A stretch of 48,581 nt of DNA from Hyphomicrobiales bacterium (GTDB lineage: Bacteria > Pseudomonadota > Alphaproteobacteria > Rhizobiales > Rhizobiaceae), in the NCBI GenBank assembly GCA_900473205.1, contig UCLB01000018.1, positions 1 to 48,581 of the forward strand, in the 5' to 3' direction. Positions 1-8,439 of the stretch are shown in pieces. Both the position numbers and the translations under genes were made by a program. The notes under the pieces were generated by a model that was given only the letters and a program-made list of their open reading frames with translations, did not search any database and was not told the origin of the DNA. Every line of letters begins with the position of its first letter. Within the stretch, counting starts at the first letter, position 1.

Positions 1-347
1 GGGACCGGATTGCCGTTTGGAAGGTAGAGGCATCCGACAACCATTCCGTCGATGACGGCCTCGATGTATCGACTTTGGTCGTCGTGCTCGCCGCCGGGCA
101 ACCCGCGTCTCGTCTCAAGCGGCTCCTGACCGCGCGCAAGGATGGCAACACCATTCCACGATCTCTGGCCTTGCCAGATTGCACAGTAGCCTGCACGCTC
201 CAACTCTTTGCGAGGGAACTTGTTGGATGGTGCCTTCAGTTCCTGCAAGCAAACGATATCTGGTTTCGCCTCGTCTAGCCAACGAAGGAGGATGTCGAGG
301 CGACCATTGATGCCGTTGACGTTATAGGTGGCGAGTTTCACCGACAT
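1..347 (-). CDS. xthA: Exodeoxyribonuclease III (AP endonuclease family), 5' part, cut by window edge
   Basis: The ATG is at 347 on the minus strand and the frame stays open to base 1, giving 115 codons of a family that is usually about 260 residues. The N terminus reads KLATYNVNGINGRLDILLRW, followed by PDIVCLQELK and later WNGVAIL and RRGLPGG. These match the start of ExoIII-type nucleases of the EEP fold. Asn9 and Glu36 fall where the metal-binding Asn7 and Glu34 of E. coli ExoIII lie. The family cleaves DNA at abasic sites and degrades 3' ends during base excision repair. The gene reads away from the repair operon at 989-4835, so the neighbourhood is rich in repair functions. Family identity is fairly sure. 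Which xth paralogue this is cannot be told from the fragment. Confidence 0.85.
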   Translation of the reverse strand, partial: MSVKLATYNVNGINGRLDILLRWLDEAKPDIVCLQELKAPSNKFPRKELERAGYCAIWQGQRSWNGVAILARGQEPLETRRGLPGGEHDDQSRYIEAVIDGMVVGCLYLPNGNPV

Positions 348-484
348 ATGTCAGCGCTTGCAACCACCCTGGTCATCCCAAATTCAACTCTTCCACCCGG
401 ATCGCCGGTTGGCGCAAGAAAGCGTTTGGATCGGCACTTGCTGAGATTGTCCGCCATAGAACCCACCCCCAACTCGGGACCACT

Positions 485-796
485 TCATGCAGCGCCCGAT
501 ACCCGAAGTGCTCCAGCGTCGCCGAGACTACGCTGAACCGCGGGAATCTTGTCGGACGGAATGTCAGCGGACACTTCGATTTCCCCTTCGAGGGCAGCAT
601 CGCCGCGCACCGCACCGCTTTTCGAGACATCGCCACCAGATGCAACTGACCCTGATGTGTTCTCTGCGGTGGCTGACTGAATGAAGATGTCAGGACGCGA
701 GATTCCGTGCTGCTGGACGAGGTGCTCTACTGCAAGATCGGCGGCGGAGCGTGTATCAAATGTCGCTCGGATTGTTGTGGTGCTGTCGTCAGCCAT
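485..796 (-). CDS. Small acidic hypothetical protein (103 aa), probable general-stress gene
   Basis: I do not recognise a named family. The 103-residue protein is acidic. It has an N-terminal stretch with an ATFDTRSAADLAVEHLV segment that looks like a small alpha/beta fold, a Ser/Gly/Ala-rich middle (about residues 45-70) and a C-terminal segment ending in DAGALRVSG. No membrane segment or signal peptide is seen. An EcfG-like promoter (CGAAC, 16 bases, CGTT) lies just upstream on the same strand (833-857), which suggests expression under the general stress response. The gene is divergent from the helicase operon at 989. Confidence 0.6.
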   Translation of the reverse strand: MADDSTTTIRATFDTRSAADLAVEHLVQQHGISRPDIFIQSATAENTSGSVASGGDVSKSGAVRGDAALEGEIEVSADIPSDKIPAVQRSLGDAGALRVSGAA

Positions 797-832
797 GATT
801 CTACCTTCCCATTTCTAGTTCTCACAGACCTC

Positions 833-857
833 AACGCCTCGGCTCATGGTTAGTTCG
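833..857 (-). promoter_or_regulatory. EcfG-type general-stress sigma factor promoter (near-consensus)
   Basis: Read on the minus strand this is CGAAC, a 16-base spacer, then CGTT. The alphaproteobacterial EcfG/RpoE2 consensus is GGAAC-N16/17-CGTT, so only the first base differs. It lies 37 bases upstream of the ATG at 796 and points at it. Confidence 0.5.
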
Positions 858-933
858 AACCAACAGCTCTCAGGATGAATGATTGTTTAGAGATATAAAA
901 AATGACCTTCCAAATCATCCAGTGACAATATAT

Positions 934-948
934 GTTCCGCCTTTGTTC
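934..948 (+). promoter_or_regulatory. SOS box (LexA operator), perfect GTTC-N7-GTTC
   Basis: The sequence GTTCCGCCTTTGTTC is a perfect match to the alphaproteobacterial LexA operator, a direct repeat GTTC-N7-GTTC. It ends 40 bases before the helicase ATG at 989, a usual operator position. LexA repression of the helicase-SRAP-polymerase operon, lifted by DNA damage, is inferred from this. Confidence 0.75.
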
Positions 949-988
949 GTGAGGTCATCTCTTCACTCCGTGCATCAAGTGAGCTCTT

Positions 989-3055
989 ATGGCCGTTGCC
1001 CATCTGGAAAAACTGAACGAGCAGCAGCGCAAGGCCGTAGAGCATGGCGTCGGGCTGGCTGAGGGCAACACAGCAGGGCCGCTGTTGATCATTGCAGGTG
1101 CAGGCTCCGGTAAGACCAACACGCTCGCACACCGGGTGGCACATCTCATCGTCAATGGTGCGGACCCGAGACGTATTCTCCTGATGACCTTTTCGCGCAG
1201 AGCCGCATCCGAAATGGCCCGCCGCGTCGAGCGCATCTGCCGCAAGGTTCTGGGTGCCAATGCGGGTGTCCTGACAGACGCCCTTGCCTGGTCCGGCACG
1301 TTTCATGGCATCGGCGCCCGCCTGCTGAGGATGTATGCCGAGCAGATCGGTCTCAACATCGACTTCACCATTCACGACCGGGAAGACAGCGCCGACCTTA
1401 TGAACCTCGTGCGGCACGAGCTCGGATTTTCCAAAACAGAGAGCCGCTTCCCGACCAAGGGCACCTGCCTCGCGATCTATTCACGCGCCGTCAACTCGGA
1501 GACGCCGCTGAACGAGATCTTGCGGCAGCACTATCCATGGGTCGCCACATGGGAAGAACAGTTGAAGGAATTGTTCGGAGCTTATGTCGAGGCCAAGCAG
1601 GCGCAGAACGTGCTCGATTACGATGATCTATTGCTCTACTGGGCGCAGATGGTCAGCGATCCCGATCTCGCCGACGACATCGGCAATCGCTTCGACCATG
1701 TCATGGTCGATGAATATCAGGATACCAACAAGCTGCAGGCGTCTGTCCTGATGGCGCTCAAGCCCGGCGGCCGCGGCTTGACCGTGGTTGGTGACGATGC
1801 CCAGTCGATCTACTCGTTCCGGGCAGCGACCGTTCGCAACATTCTCGACTTCCCAACATCTTTCAGCCCTGCCGCCGATGTCATCACACTTGATCGAAAC
1901 TATCGTTCGACCCAGCCCATTCTGGCGGCAGCCAATGGCGTGATCGAACTGGCGCGCGAGCGCTTCACCAAGAACCTGTGGACCGAACGGGAGTCGCTGG
2001 AGCGACCGAAACTCGTGACCGTCAAGGATGAGACCGAACAGGCCAATTTCATTGTCGAGCAGGTGCTTGCCAATCGTGAGACTGGCATGACGCTGAAACA
2101 GCAGGCAGTGCTGTTTCGGACATCCAGTCACAGCGGAACGCTTGAAGTTGAACTCACCCGTCGCAATGTCCCCTTCGTCAAGTTCGGTGGCCTGAAGTTT
2201 TTGGACAGCGCCCATGTGAAGGACATGCTGGCCGTGCTGCGCTTCGCCCAGAACCCGCGGGACCGTGTCGCAGGCTTTCGACTTCTGCAAATGTTGCCGG
2301 GCATCGGTCCCAAAAAAGCTGGCACTATTCTCGACACGATCGCCTCCGACCCTGAACCGCTCTTGGCGCTTGCTGAAATTCCGCCACCACCGAAGACAGG
2401 CGAGGATTGGACGTCGTTCGTTCAATTGCTGGGAGGCCTTCGCAAAACACAGGAAGGCTGGCCATCGGATATCGCGCAGGCCCGTCTCTGGTATGAACCG
2501 CATCTCGAGCGCATCCATGAAGATGCCGATACCCGCAAGGCCGACCTCCTGCAACTCGAGCAGATAGCCAGCGGCTATCCCTCCCGCGAACGGTTCTTGA
2601 CCGAACTGACGCTCGACCCGCCGGATGCGACAAGCGACCAAGCGGGCGTGCCGCTACTTGATGAAGACTATCTCATCCTGTCGACCATTCATTCCGCCAA
2701 GGGACAGGAATGGCGCTCGGTGTTCATGCTGAACGTTGTCGATGGCTGTATACCATCGGACCTTGGGACAGGAACGACGCAGGAGATCGAGGAGGAACGG
2801 CGTCTGCTCTATGTCGGCATGACGCGCGCCAAGGACAGCCTGTCGCTCATCACTCCGCAGCGGTTTTTCACACATGGTCAGAACTCGCAGGGCGACAGGC
2901 ACGTTTACGCATCACGTTCGCGGTTCATCCCGGCGACGCTGCTGCAATACTTTGAACCGATGGCTTGGCCGAAAGTCTCAGCCGCAGCATCTGAACGCAG
3001 TGCCCAGCAAATCCGCATCGATGTCGGCGCACGCATGCGCAGCATGTGGAAATAG
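989..3055 (+). CDS. UvrD/Rep/PcrA-type superfamily 1A DNA helicase
   Basis: This 688-residue ATP-dependent 3'-5' helicase has the SF1A motifs in order: Q motif (LNEQQRKAVEH, residues 9-19), Walker A AGAGSGKT (36-43), Walker B VDEYQDTN (near 240), motif III VVGDDAQSIYSFR, motif IV LDRNYRST, motif V STIHSAKGQEW and motif VI EERRLLYVGMTRAKD. The length fits the UvrD/Rep class; no nuclease domain is present. It is the first gene of a tight operon: the stop at 3055 is 9 bases before the SRAP gene, and dinB follows. With the SOS box upstream, this suggests unwinding at damaged or stalled forks together with the two downstream proteins. It is probably a second UvrD-like copy beside the housekeeping one. 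The subfamily (UvrD versus Rep versus PcrA) is left open. Confidence 0.92.
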   Translation: MAVAHLEKLNEQQRKAVEHGVGLAEGNTAGPLLIIAGAGSGKTNTLAHRVAHLIVNGADPRRILLMTFSRRAASEMARRVERICRKVLGANAGVLTDALAWSGTFHGIGARLLRMYAEQIGLNIDFTIHDREDSADLMNLVRHELGFSKTESRFPTKGTCLAIYSRAVNSETPLNEILRQHYPWVATWEEQLKELFGAYVEAKQAQNVLDYDDLLLYWAQMVSDPDLADDIGNRFDHVMVDEYQDTNKLQASVLMALKPGGRGLTVVGDDAQSIYSFRAATVRNILDFPTSFSPAADVITLDRNYRSTQPILAAANGVIELARERFTKNLWTERESLERPKLVTVKDETEQANFIVEQVLANRETGMTLKQQAVLFRTSSHSGTLEVELTRRNVPFVKFGGLKFLDSAHVKDMLAVLRFAQNPRDRVAGFRLLQMLPGIGPKKAGTILDTIASDPEPLLALAEIPPPPKTGEDWTSFVQLLGGLRKTQEGWPSDIAQARLWYEPHLERIHEDADTRKADLLQLEQIASGYPSRERFLTELTLDPPDATSDQAGVPLLDEDYLILSTIHSAKGQEWRSVFMLNVVDGCIPSDLGTGTTQEIEEERRLLYVGMTRAKDSLSLITPQRFFTHGQNSQGDRHVYASRSRFIPATLLQYFEPMAWPKVSAAASERSAQQIRIDVGARMRSMWK

Positions 3056-3064
3056 GAGCGACCG

Positions 3065-3742
3065 ATGTGTAACCTCTACAACGTAACCACAACTCGTGAG
3101 GCAGTCCTGCAGTTCACCAAGGCATTCCGTGATCTGGCCGGATGGAACGAGGCGAGCTTCGACGTCTACCCTGGCTATCAGGCTCCCATTGTCCGCGTCG
3201 CCGAGGACGGAGAAAGAGAGATCGTCCGGGCAACATGGGGCATGCCCTCACCTCCAGCCTATGTGAAGAACTACGATCCCGGCGTCACCAATATCCGCAA
3301 CGTCGGTTCGCCGCACTGGCGTCGGTGGCTCGGCCCGACCAGTCGGTGCGTCGTTCCCTTCACGTCCTTCGCCGAACCAGATGCGGCAAGCAAGGTCGGA
3401 GGCGGACGCGTCCCGAATGCCTGGTTTGCCAAGGATGAGACCAAACCCTTGATGTTCTTCGCAGGCTTTTGGACGCCTTGGAAAGGCATTCGCAAGGTCA
3501 GAGACGGGGAGCAGGAGTACGAGCTGTTTGGCTTCCTGACGACGTCGCCCAACGAGATCGTCTCGCCCATCCATGAAAAAGCGATGCCAGCGATCCTGAC
3601 GACGCCAGAAGAAGTCGATACCTGGCTGACGGCCCATTGGGACGAGGCGCGTCACCTTCAAAGACCCCTGCCAGGCAACATGCTTGTCATTGTGTCCCCG
3701 CAAACGAAGCCTGACGCGAGCGATGAGGGCCTTCTGCTGTGA
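3065..3742 (+). CDS. SOS response-associated peptidase family (SRAP, YedK/HMCES-like) abasic-site protein
   Basis: The 225-residue protein starts MCNLYN, so Cys2 is exposed after Met removal. SRAP proteins use this residue to form a thiazolidine link to abasic sites in single-stranded DNA. Other family positions are visible: the NIRNV segment (near 76) in the place of the NARxE motif, the FTSFAEP acidic residue (near 102), and the HEKAMPAILT catalytic His segment (near 173). The length is normal. The ATG follows a GGAGCG ribosome-binding site and lies 9 bases after the helicase stop; dinB follows after 19 bases. YedK-type proteins shield AP sites at forks, which fits a cassette with a helicase and a lesion-bypass polymerase. 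Confidence 0.9.
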   Translation: MCNLYNVTTTREAVLQFTKAFRDLAGWNEASFDVYPGYQAPIVRVAEDGEREIVRATWGMPSPPAYVKNYDPGVTNIRNVGSPHWRRWLGPTSRCVVPFTSFAEPDAASKVGGGRVPNAWFAKDETKPLMFFAGFWTPWKGIRKVRDGEQEYELFGFLTTSPNEIVSPIHEKAMPAILTTPEEVDTWLTAHWDEARHLQRPLPGNMLVIVSPQTKPDASDEGLLL

Positions 3743-3761
3743 TCAAGACCAACAGGATGTG

Positions 3762-4835
3762 ATGAGCCCGGTTCGCAAAATCATCCATGTCGATATGGAT
3801 GCCTTCTACGCTTCCGTTGAACAGCGGGACAATCCGGAACTTCGTGGCAAGCCGCTCGCGGTCGGTGGGTCCGCTGCCCGCGGGGTCGTAGCCGCGGCAA
3901 GTTACGAAGCCAGGGCCTTCGGTGTGTATTCCGCGATGCCATCGATCACTGCCAAGCGAAAATGTCCTGACCTGATTTTTGTGCCACCCCGTTTCGATGT
4001 CTATCGACAGGTCTCACAGCAAATCCGCGAGATCTTTGCGCAGTACACGCCTGTCATCGAGCCGCTGTCACTAGATGAGGCCTATCTGGACGTTACAGTA
4101 AACTTGAAAGGCATGGAGATCGCCACGGAAATTGCACTGGAAATTCGTGAGAAGATCAAACAGGTAACAGGGCTCAATGCTTCGGCTGGCATTTCCTACA
4201 ACAAGTTCCTAGCGAAGATGGCGAGCGACCTGAACAAGCCGAATGGTCAGGCAGTGATCACTCCGAAAAATGGTCCCGGTTTCGTCGAGTCCCTGCCCGT
4301 CAAGAAATTCCATGGGGTCGGTCCTGCTACAGCCGAGCGGATGAAACGACACGGAATAGAAACGGGCCTTGATCTCAAATCGAAACCGCTTGCCTATCTC
4401 CAGCAACACTTCGGCAAATCCGGCCCGTATTTCTATGGAATTGCACGAGGCATTGACGACAGACAGGTGAAGGCCGATCGCATCCGGAAGTCGGTAGGGG
4501 CTGAGGACACCTTCGTTGAAGATATCGATGACCTTGATCTAGCCAAATCCGAATTGCGTCCACTGGCCGATAAGGTTTGGCGCTATTGCGAAGCACATGA
4601 CATCACCGGAAAGACAATCACGGTCAAAATCAAACATTCGGATTTTACCCAGGTAACACGGAGCAAGACGTTGGGTGCAAGTGTTTCAGGCGTGGAGATG
4701 ATGCTTGAGGTCGCTGAACCGTTGCTAGAGTCTGTCTCTCCCTTTAAAAGGTCGATCCGGCTCCTGGGTATCACCCTCTCCTCCCTCAACACCGAATTTA
4801 GTGCCAAAGCTCCGCAGCTTGATCTTGGATTGTGA
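3762..4835 (+). CDS. dinB: DNA polymerase IV, Y-family lesion-bypass polymerase
   Basis: The 357-residue Y-family polymerase has the palm motif HVDMDAFYASVEQRDNP (catalytic Asp11) and SLDEAYLDVT (Asp105, Glu106), then the thumb and little-finger regions. The C terminus ends QLDLGL, resembling the beta-clamp-binding peptide QLxLF. I chose the ATG at 3762 because AGGA precedes it and the homologous region starts there; the frame is open further upstream to 3684, but that would overlap the SRAP gene. It copies past damaged bases with low fidelity. Placement as third gene of a unit headed by an SOS box supports damage induction. Rhizobia often carry several dinB copies, so this is probably an accessory one. 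Confidence 0.93.
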   Translation: MSPVRKIIHVDMDAFYASVEQRDNPELRGKPLAVGGSAARGVVAAASYEARAFGVYSAMPSITAKRKCPDLIFVPPRFDVYRQVSQQIREIFAQYTPVIEPLSLDEAYLDVTVNLKGMEIATEIALEIREKIKQVTGLNASAGISYNKFLAKMASDLNKPNGQAVITPKNGPGFVESLPVKKFHGVGPATAERMKRHGIETGLDLKSKPLAYLQQHFGKSGPYFYGIARGIDDRQVKADRIRKSVGAEDTFVEDIDDLDLAKSELRPLADKVWRYCEAHDITGKTITVKIKHSDFTQVTRSKTLGASVSGVEMMLEVAEPLLESVSPFKRSIRLLGITLSSLNTEFSAKAPQLDLGL

Positions 4836-4929
4836 TACCGAAGGGCTAAGAAGTCAGACTGCATTGCTCTTGAGCGGAACCAAAGGCTCGGCACCGGATT
4901 TCTACGACACACACCGCCGGGCCGAGAAC

Positions 4930-4953
4930 GTCCGCTGTCCGAGGACAGCGGAC
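4930..4953. terminator. Perfect hairpin between convergent dinB and alcohol dehydrogenase genes
   Basis: The arms GTCCGCTGTCC and GGACAGCGGAC are perfectly complementary over 11 bases with only GA between them. The hairpin lies 94 bases after the dinB stop and 15 bases after the minus-strand stop at 4969. A T-rich stretch (TTATTTATT) follows on the plus strand. It probably ends transcription from one or both sides. Confidence 0.55.
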
Positions 4954-4968
4954 AGCTATCTTATTTAT

Positions 4969-6132
4969 TCAGCCGTTCGGGCGTATCACAACTTTAACGC
5001 AACCGTCGTCCTTATCGCGGAAGGTCTTGTAGGCTTCCGGGCCATCCTCCAGCCCGATCCTATGAGTGATCAGGAAGGAAGGATCAATCTTGCCGTCGAT
5101 GATGAGATTGAGGAGTGGCTCCAGATAGCGCTGCACATGAGTTTGCCCAGTTTTCAGGGTCAGCCCCTTGCCGACAAGCGCTCCGAGCGGTGTGGGAACT
5201 GCCGGACCTACAAAGACGCCCGGAAGGGACACGGTCCCACCAGGCCGACAGGCAAGGATCGCCTGGCTGAGAGCGAAGGGCCGCTCCGTTGACGTCAATT
5301 TTGTCTGGAGTGTCTCCATCACTCCACCCGCCCCATGGCTTTCCATACCGACAGCCTCGATGACGGCGTCCGGTCCAAGCCCGTTGGTAATGGCCAGAAT
5401 GCGCTCCTGCAGATCGTCATCGGCATAATCGAGCGTTTCCGCACCGGACGCTCTAGCGAGAGCCAATCGCTCCGGCACGGTATCGATGGCAATGACCCGC
5501 TCCGCGCCCAGCAGGAAGGCCGATTTGATGGCAAACAGCCCGACCGGACCGCAGCCGAATACGGCTACCGTCTGTCCCTGCTTGATGTCGCAATTTTCCG
5601 CAGCCATGTATCCCGTCGGAAAAATGTCACTGAGAAACAAAACCTGTTCGTCGGTCAAACCATTCGGGATGACGATAGGGCCGACGTCGGCGTAGGGCAC
5701 ACGAAGATACTGGGCCTGTCCACCCGGAAAGCGACCGTAGGTTTCGGAATAGCCGAACAGGCCGGCTGTCGGATAGCCAATTTGCTTTGCCTGTTCGGCA
5801 CCCGCAGGATTCGATCGTTCGCACAGAGAGAACAGGCTCGACTTGCACATGCGGCATTCGCCGCATGAGATCGTGAACGGAACGACGACCCGGTCGCCGA
5901 TCTTGAGTTTGGAATTGCCTCGGCCGACCTCAACCACTTCTCCCATCGTCTCGTGGCCCATGACATCCCCCGCATGCATGCCTGGAACGAAACCGCCGTA
6001 GAGATGCAGGTCGGAGCCGCAGATAGCGCAGCTTGTCACCTTGATGATCGCGTCGCGATCATCCTGGATAACTGGATCATCGACCTGTTCGCAACGGATG
6101 TCTCCGCTTCCGTGCCATGTCAGAGCTTTCAT
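4969..6132 (-). CDS. Zinc-dependent alcohol dehydrogenase (MDR family, formaldehyde-dehydrogenase-like)
   Basis: The 387-residue medium-chain dehydrogenase has the catalytic zinc segment CAICGSDLH (Cys38) and GHETMGEV, the structural zinc Cys cluster [15 protein letters not shown] (about residues 91-105), and the NAD-binding [10 protein letters not shown] (near 195). The insertions resemble the glutathione-independent formaldehyde dehydrogenase type. The substrate cannot be told. The ATG at 6132 is preceded by GAAGGA. The gene follows the SDR gene at 6192-7187 on the same strand with 59 bases between, and the two may be co-transcribed. Similar oxidoreductase pairs are frequent in rhizobial stress islands; a detoxification role is inference. 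Confidence 0.85.
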   Translation of the reverse strand: MKALTWHGSGDIRCEQVDDPVIQDDRDAIIKVTSCAICGSDLHLYGGFVPGMHAGDVMGHETMGEVVEVGRGNSKLKIGDRVVVPFTISCGECRMCKSSLFSLCERSNPAGAEQAKQIGYPTAGLFGYSETYGRFPGGQAQYLRVPYADVGPIVIPNGLTDEQVLFLSDIFPTGYMAAENCDIKQGQTVAVFGCGPVGLFAIKSAFLLGAERVIAIDTVPERLALARASGAETLDYADDDLQERILAITNGLGPDAVIEAVGMESHGAGGVMETLQTKLTSTERPFALSQAILACRPGGTVSLPGVFVGPAVPTPLGALVGKGLTLKTGQTHVQRYLEPLLNLIIDGKIDPSFLITHRIGLEDGPEAYKTFRDKDDGCVKVVIRPNG

Positions 6133-6191
6133 GTCGTGTTCCTTCAGTTGATCTTCTAGTTACAGAGATCGGGATGATTTTCCCGCAGCCG

Positions 6192-7187
6192 TCACGGCTG
6201 CCCGCTGCCACCTGCTGCGCCGTAGACCTGGCCAGTCGAGTAACTCGCGCTATTGTCTGCAAGCTGGACGTAGATCGATGCAAGTTCAGCGGGCTGTCCC
6301 GGCCGTCCCATCGGGGTATCACCGCCGAACTGCTGGAGTTTCTCCATCGTCGCCCCACCAGCGACCTGTAAAGGTGTCCAGACAGGACCAGGCGCGACGC
6401 CATTGACGCGTATACCCTTAGGTCCGAGTTGCTTGGCCATGGATTTCGTAAAACTCATGCCCGCAGCCTTGGTCATCGCATAATCGACGAGGTCTTCAGA
6501 CGGATCGTAAGCTTGTTCGGATGTCGTCTGGATGATCGAAGAACCTGGTTGCAGATGTCTGAGCGCCGCCTTGGTCAGCCAGAACATCGCGTAGATATTG
6601 GTTTTCATCGTGGCGTCGAAGGCGTCGGTGGTAATGTCGTATATTGAGGCCGCCTGTTGTTGCCGGCCCGCGTTGTTGACCAAGATGTCGAGACCGCCGA
6701 GCGCCCCTGCCGCATCTTCGACCAGTTTTTTGCAAAATGCCTCATCGCGTAGATCGCCTGGAAGGGCGATACCCCTGCGGCCTTCCTTCTCGATCAGCGC
6801 GATGACTTCACGAGCATCCTCCTCTTCGTCGGGCAGATAATTAATCGCGACATCGGCGCCTTCGCGGGCGTAAGCGATCGCTGCAGCTCGTCCCATTCCG
6901 GAGTCGCCACCGGTGATGAGCGCTTTGCGTCCAGAGAGACGACCCGATCCTTTGTAGGATGTTTCGCCGTGATCCGGTTTCGGCGTCATCTTGGATGCCA
7001 ACCCCGGAAAGGGCTGCGACTGCTTTTCAAAAGGCGGCTTCGGGTACTTCGTCGTCGGGTCCTGCATGGGGATATTCTCCTTCATTTGAGCCAGTGCAAA
7101 CGCTGGCAAAATCGAGGTGGCTGCCAAAGCAATTGTCGAGGCCAGCATCGAGCGTCGCGTCAGTTCGAATGGAGTGCGAAGTGGCAT
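6192..7187 (-). CDS. SDR-family oxidoreductase with optional Tat signal peptide
   Basis: Short-chain dehydrogenase with the NAD(P)-binding TGGDSGMGRAAAIAYAREGAD, the NNAGRQ motif, a catalytic TSEQAY region and YAMTKA (active-site Tyr and Lys). From the ATG at 7187 (GAGGA upstream) it is 331 residues and opens with a twin-arginine leader, TRRSMLAST, then a hydrophobic run ending AFALAQ. A second ATG at 7067 (MQDPTTKYP) has a stronger ribosome-binding site, AAGGAGA, placed inside the coding sequence, and would give a cytoplasmic 291-residue form like most relatives of the YghA type. Either start may be used. The gene stops inside a small hairpin (6184-6200) before the alcohol dehydrogenase. Confidence 0.82.
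   Translation of the reverse strand: MPLRTPFELTRRSMLASTIALAATSILPAFALAQMKENIPMQDPTTKYPKPPFEKQSQPFPGLASKMTPKPDHGETSYKGSGRLSGRKALITGGDSGMGRAAAIAYAREGADVAINYLPDEEEDAREVIALIEKEGRRGIALPGDLRDEAFCKKLVEDAAGALGGLDILVNNAGRQQQAASIYDITTDAFDATMKTNIYAMFWLTKAALRHLQPGSSIIQTTSEQAYDPSEDLVDYAMTKAAGMSFTKSMAKQLGPKGIRVNGVAPGPVWTPLQVAGGATMEKLQQFGGDTPMGRPGQPAELASIYVQLADNSASYSTGQVYGAAGGSGQP
7067..7080 (-). promoter_or_regulatory. Internal ribosome-binding site and second start in SDR gene
   Basis: On the minus strand AAGGAGA stands about 8 bases before an in-frame ATG at 7067. It is a better Shine-Dalgarno sequence than that of the upstream start at 7187. Translation from here would skip the Tat leader. Confidence 0.5.
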
Positions 7188-7292
7188 CCAAAGTCCTCGT
7201 GTTGCTGTCGACGTCAATGCAGTGCTCGCTGGATTACCGCTCGGTGCGAGCGTGCTCCGCGTTTTTCGCATCGCGGTATCCTGTTGCGAGGA

Positions 7293-7320
7293 GACACCGG
7301 CTCATCGCTGAGCCGGTGTC
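7293..7320 (-). terminator. Perfect 12-bp hairpin downstream of the esterase gene
   Basis: The arms GACACCGGCTCA and TGAGCCGGTGTC are perfectly complementary with a 4-base loop. The hairpin begins 6 bases past the esterase stop at 7327 in the direction of transcription. No long T run follows, so its efficiency is uncertain, but the position fits the end of the operon that starts at 10395. Confidence 0.65.
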
Positions 7321-7326
7321 CAGGCA

Positions 7327-8439
7327 TCACTTCTTTTCAAATGCTGTCGTGAGGTCGTTGACGGCAAAATCCTGGGCGCGACGCGCATCGTCCAGAACAG
7401 CGTCCATGCCGAAGAACTCGTGCGTCACGCCTTTGTTGTTCATGTATGTAGTCGTGACACCGGCTGCGGTCAGTTTTTCGGTCAGCATGACACCATCAGA
7501 CATCAGCGGATCGATCTCGGCGGTGATGATCGTCGCAGGCGGAAGGCCCTTTAGATCGGCCTTCGTTGTGAGATTGAGCATCGGGTCCATCGCATCCTCG
7601 GGCTTGGCGAGCACTTTGCCGACGAACCAGCCCATGGCACCCTTGGAAAGCGGCATAGCATTCTGATTGGCGATATAAGACGGCGTGTTCATGTCGGTAC
7701 CGGCCACCGGATAAACGAGCAGCATGTGAACCGGCATCTGCACCTTTTGATCTCGCGCCATAATCGCAACATTGGCTGCAAGGTTGCCCCCAGCACTTTC
7801 TCCGGCCACTGCGACACGGGCTGGATCTCCGCCAAAGCTGGCAGCCTTTTCCAAAGCCCATTTGTAAGCGGCAAAGGAATCTTCATGTGCTGCTGGGAAT
7901 TTGGCTTCCGGTGCATGACGGTACTCGACGCTGACGACGATGGCCTTTGCTTTCGATGCCAAGGCGAGTGCCGAGGATTCGTAGGTGTCGATGTTGGCAA
8001 TCACCCATCCGCCGCCATGGTAGTAGACGATAACTGGCAACGGGCCTGGGCCAGCATTCTCCGGCGTGTAGATGCGAACTGGCTGCGTTCCATCCGCGAT
8101 CGGATAGGTCATATCCTGCTTCTTTACCGCAGTCGTTGGCACCATCTTGCCCTTGTCCTTGAGAACGGCCTTCACAGCATCCGCTGGCGTTGGCTGGGTG
8201 CGCGCCTCCTCGACTGTGCGGGACTCGATCGGCTTTGCACCGAGCTCCTGCATCTTCTTGAGGACGAGAACCATGTCCTCCTTGTCGGCGCGTTTCATAG
8301 TGCCACTGTCTGGCGTTTCCGCCAAGGGATTTGGTTTAGGCTGCTCCTGCGCAAACGCAGATGGCGCTGCGAAAAGCGCCGTGCTGGCGATCAGGTGAGC
8401 GGCGAGAATGGATACCCAACTAGACGGCACTACGATCAT
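7327..8439 (-). CDS. Exported alpha/beta hydrolase, HSL-type esterase/lipase
   Basis: The 370-residue protein has an N-terminal signal peptide (hydrophobic segment ending SAFAQE, about residues 1-31), then a helical cap region and the hormone-sensitive-lipase core: oxyanion motif YYHGGGW, nucleophile elbow GESAGG, acid DPLMSDG and histidine THEFFG. It should hydrolyse short acyl esters in the periplasm; the substrate is unknown. The ATG at 8439 lies 20 bases inside the end of the FtsH-like protease gene, so translation is probably coupled. An exported esterase as third gene behind a TnsA-like protein and a cytosolic protease is an odd pairing. A perfect hairpin follows the gene. Confidence 0.87.
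   Translation of the reverse strand: MIVVPSSWVSILAAHLIASTALFAAPSAFAQEQPKPNPLAETPDSGTMKRADKEDMVLVLKKMQELGAKPIESRTVEEARTQPTPADAVKAVLKDKGKMVPTTAVKKQDMTYPIADGTQPVRIYTPENAGPGPLPVIVYYHGGGWVIANIDTYESSALALASKAKAIVVSVEYRHAPEAKFPAAHEDSFAAYKWALEKAASFGGDPARVAVAGESAGGNLAANVAIMARDQKVQMPVHMLLVYPVAGTDMNTPSYIANQNAMPLSKGAMGWFVGKVLAKPEDAMDPMLNLTTKADLKGLPPATIITAEIDPLMSDGVMLTEKLTAAGVTTTYMNNKGVTHEFFGMDAVLDDARRAQDFAVNDLTTAFEKK

Noticed and set aside
1628..2641. 337-codon minus-strand frame inside the helicase gene
   Set aside because: Antisense shadow of a GC-rich gene; the sense strand carries all helicase motifs.
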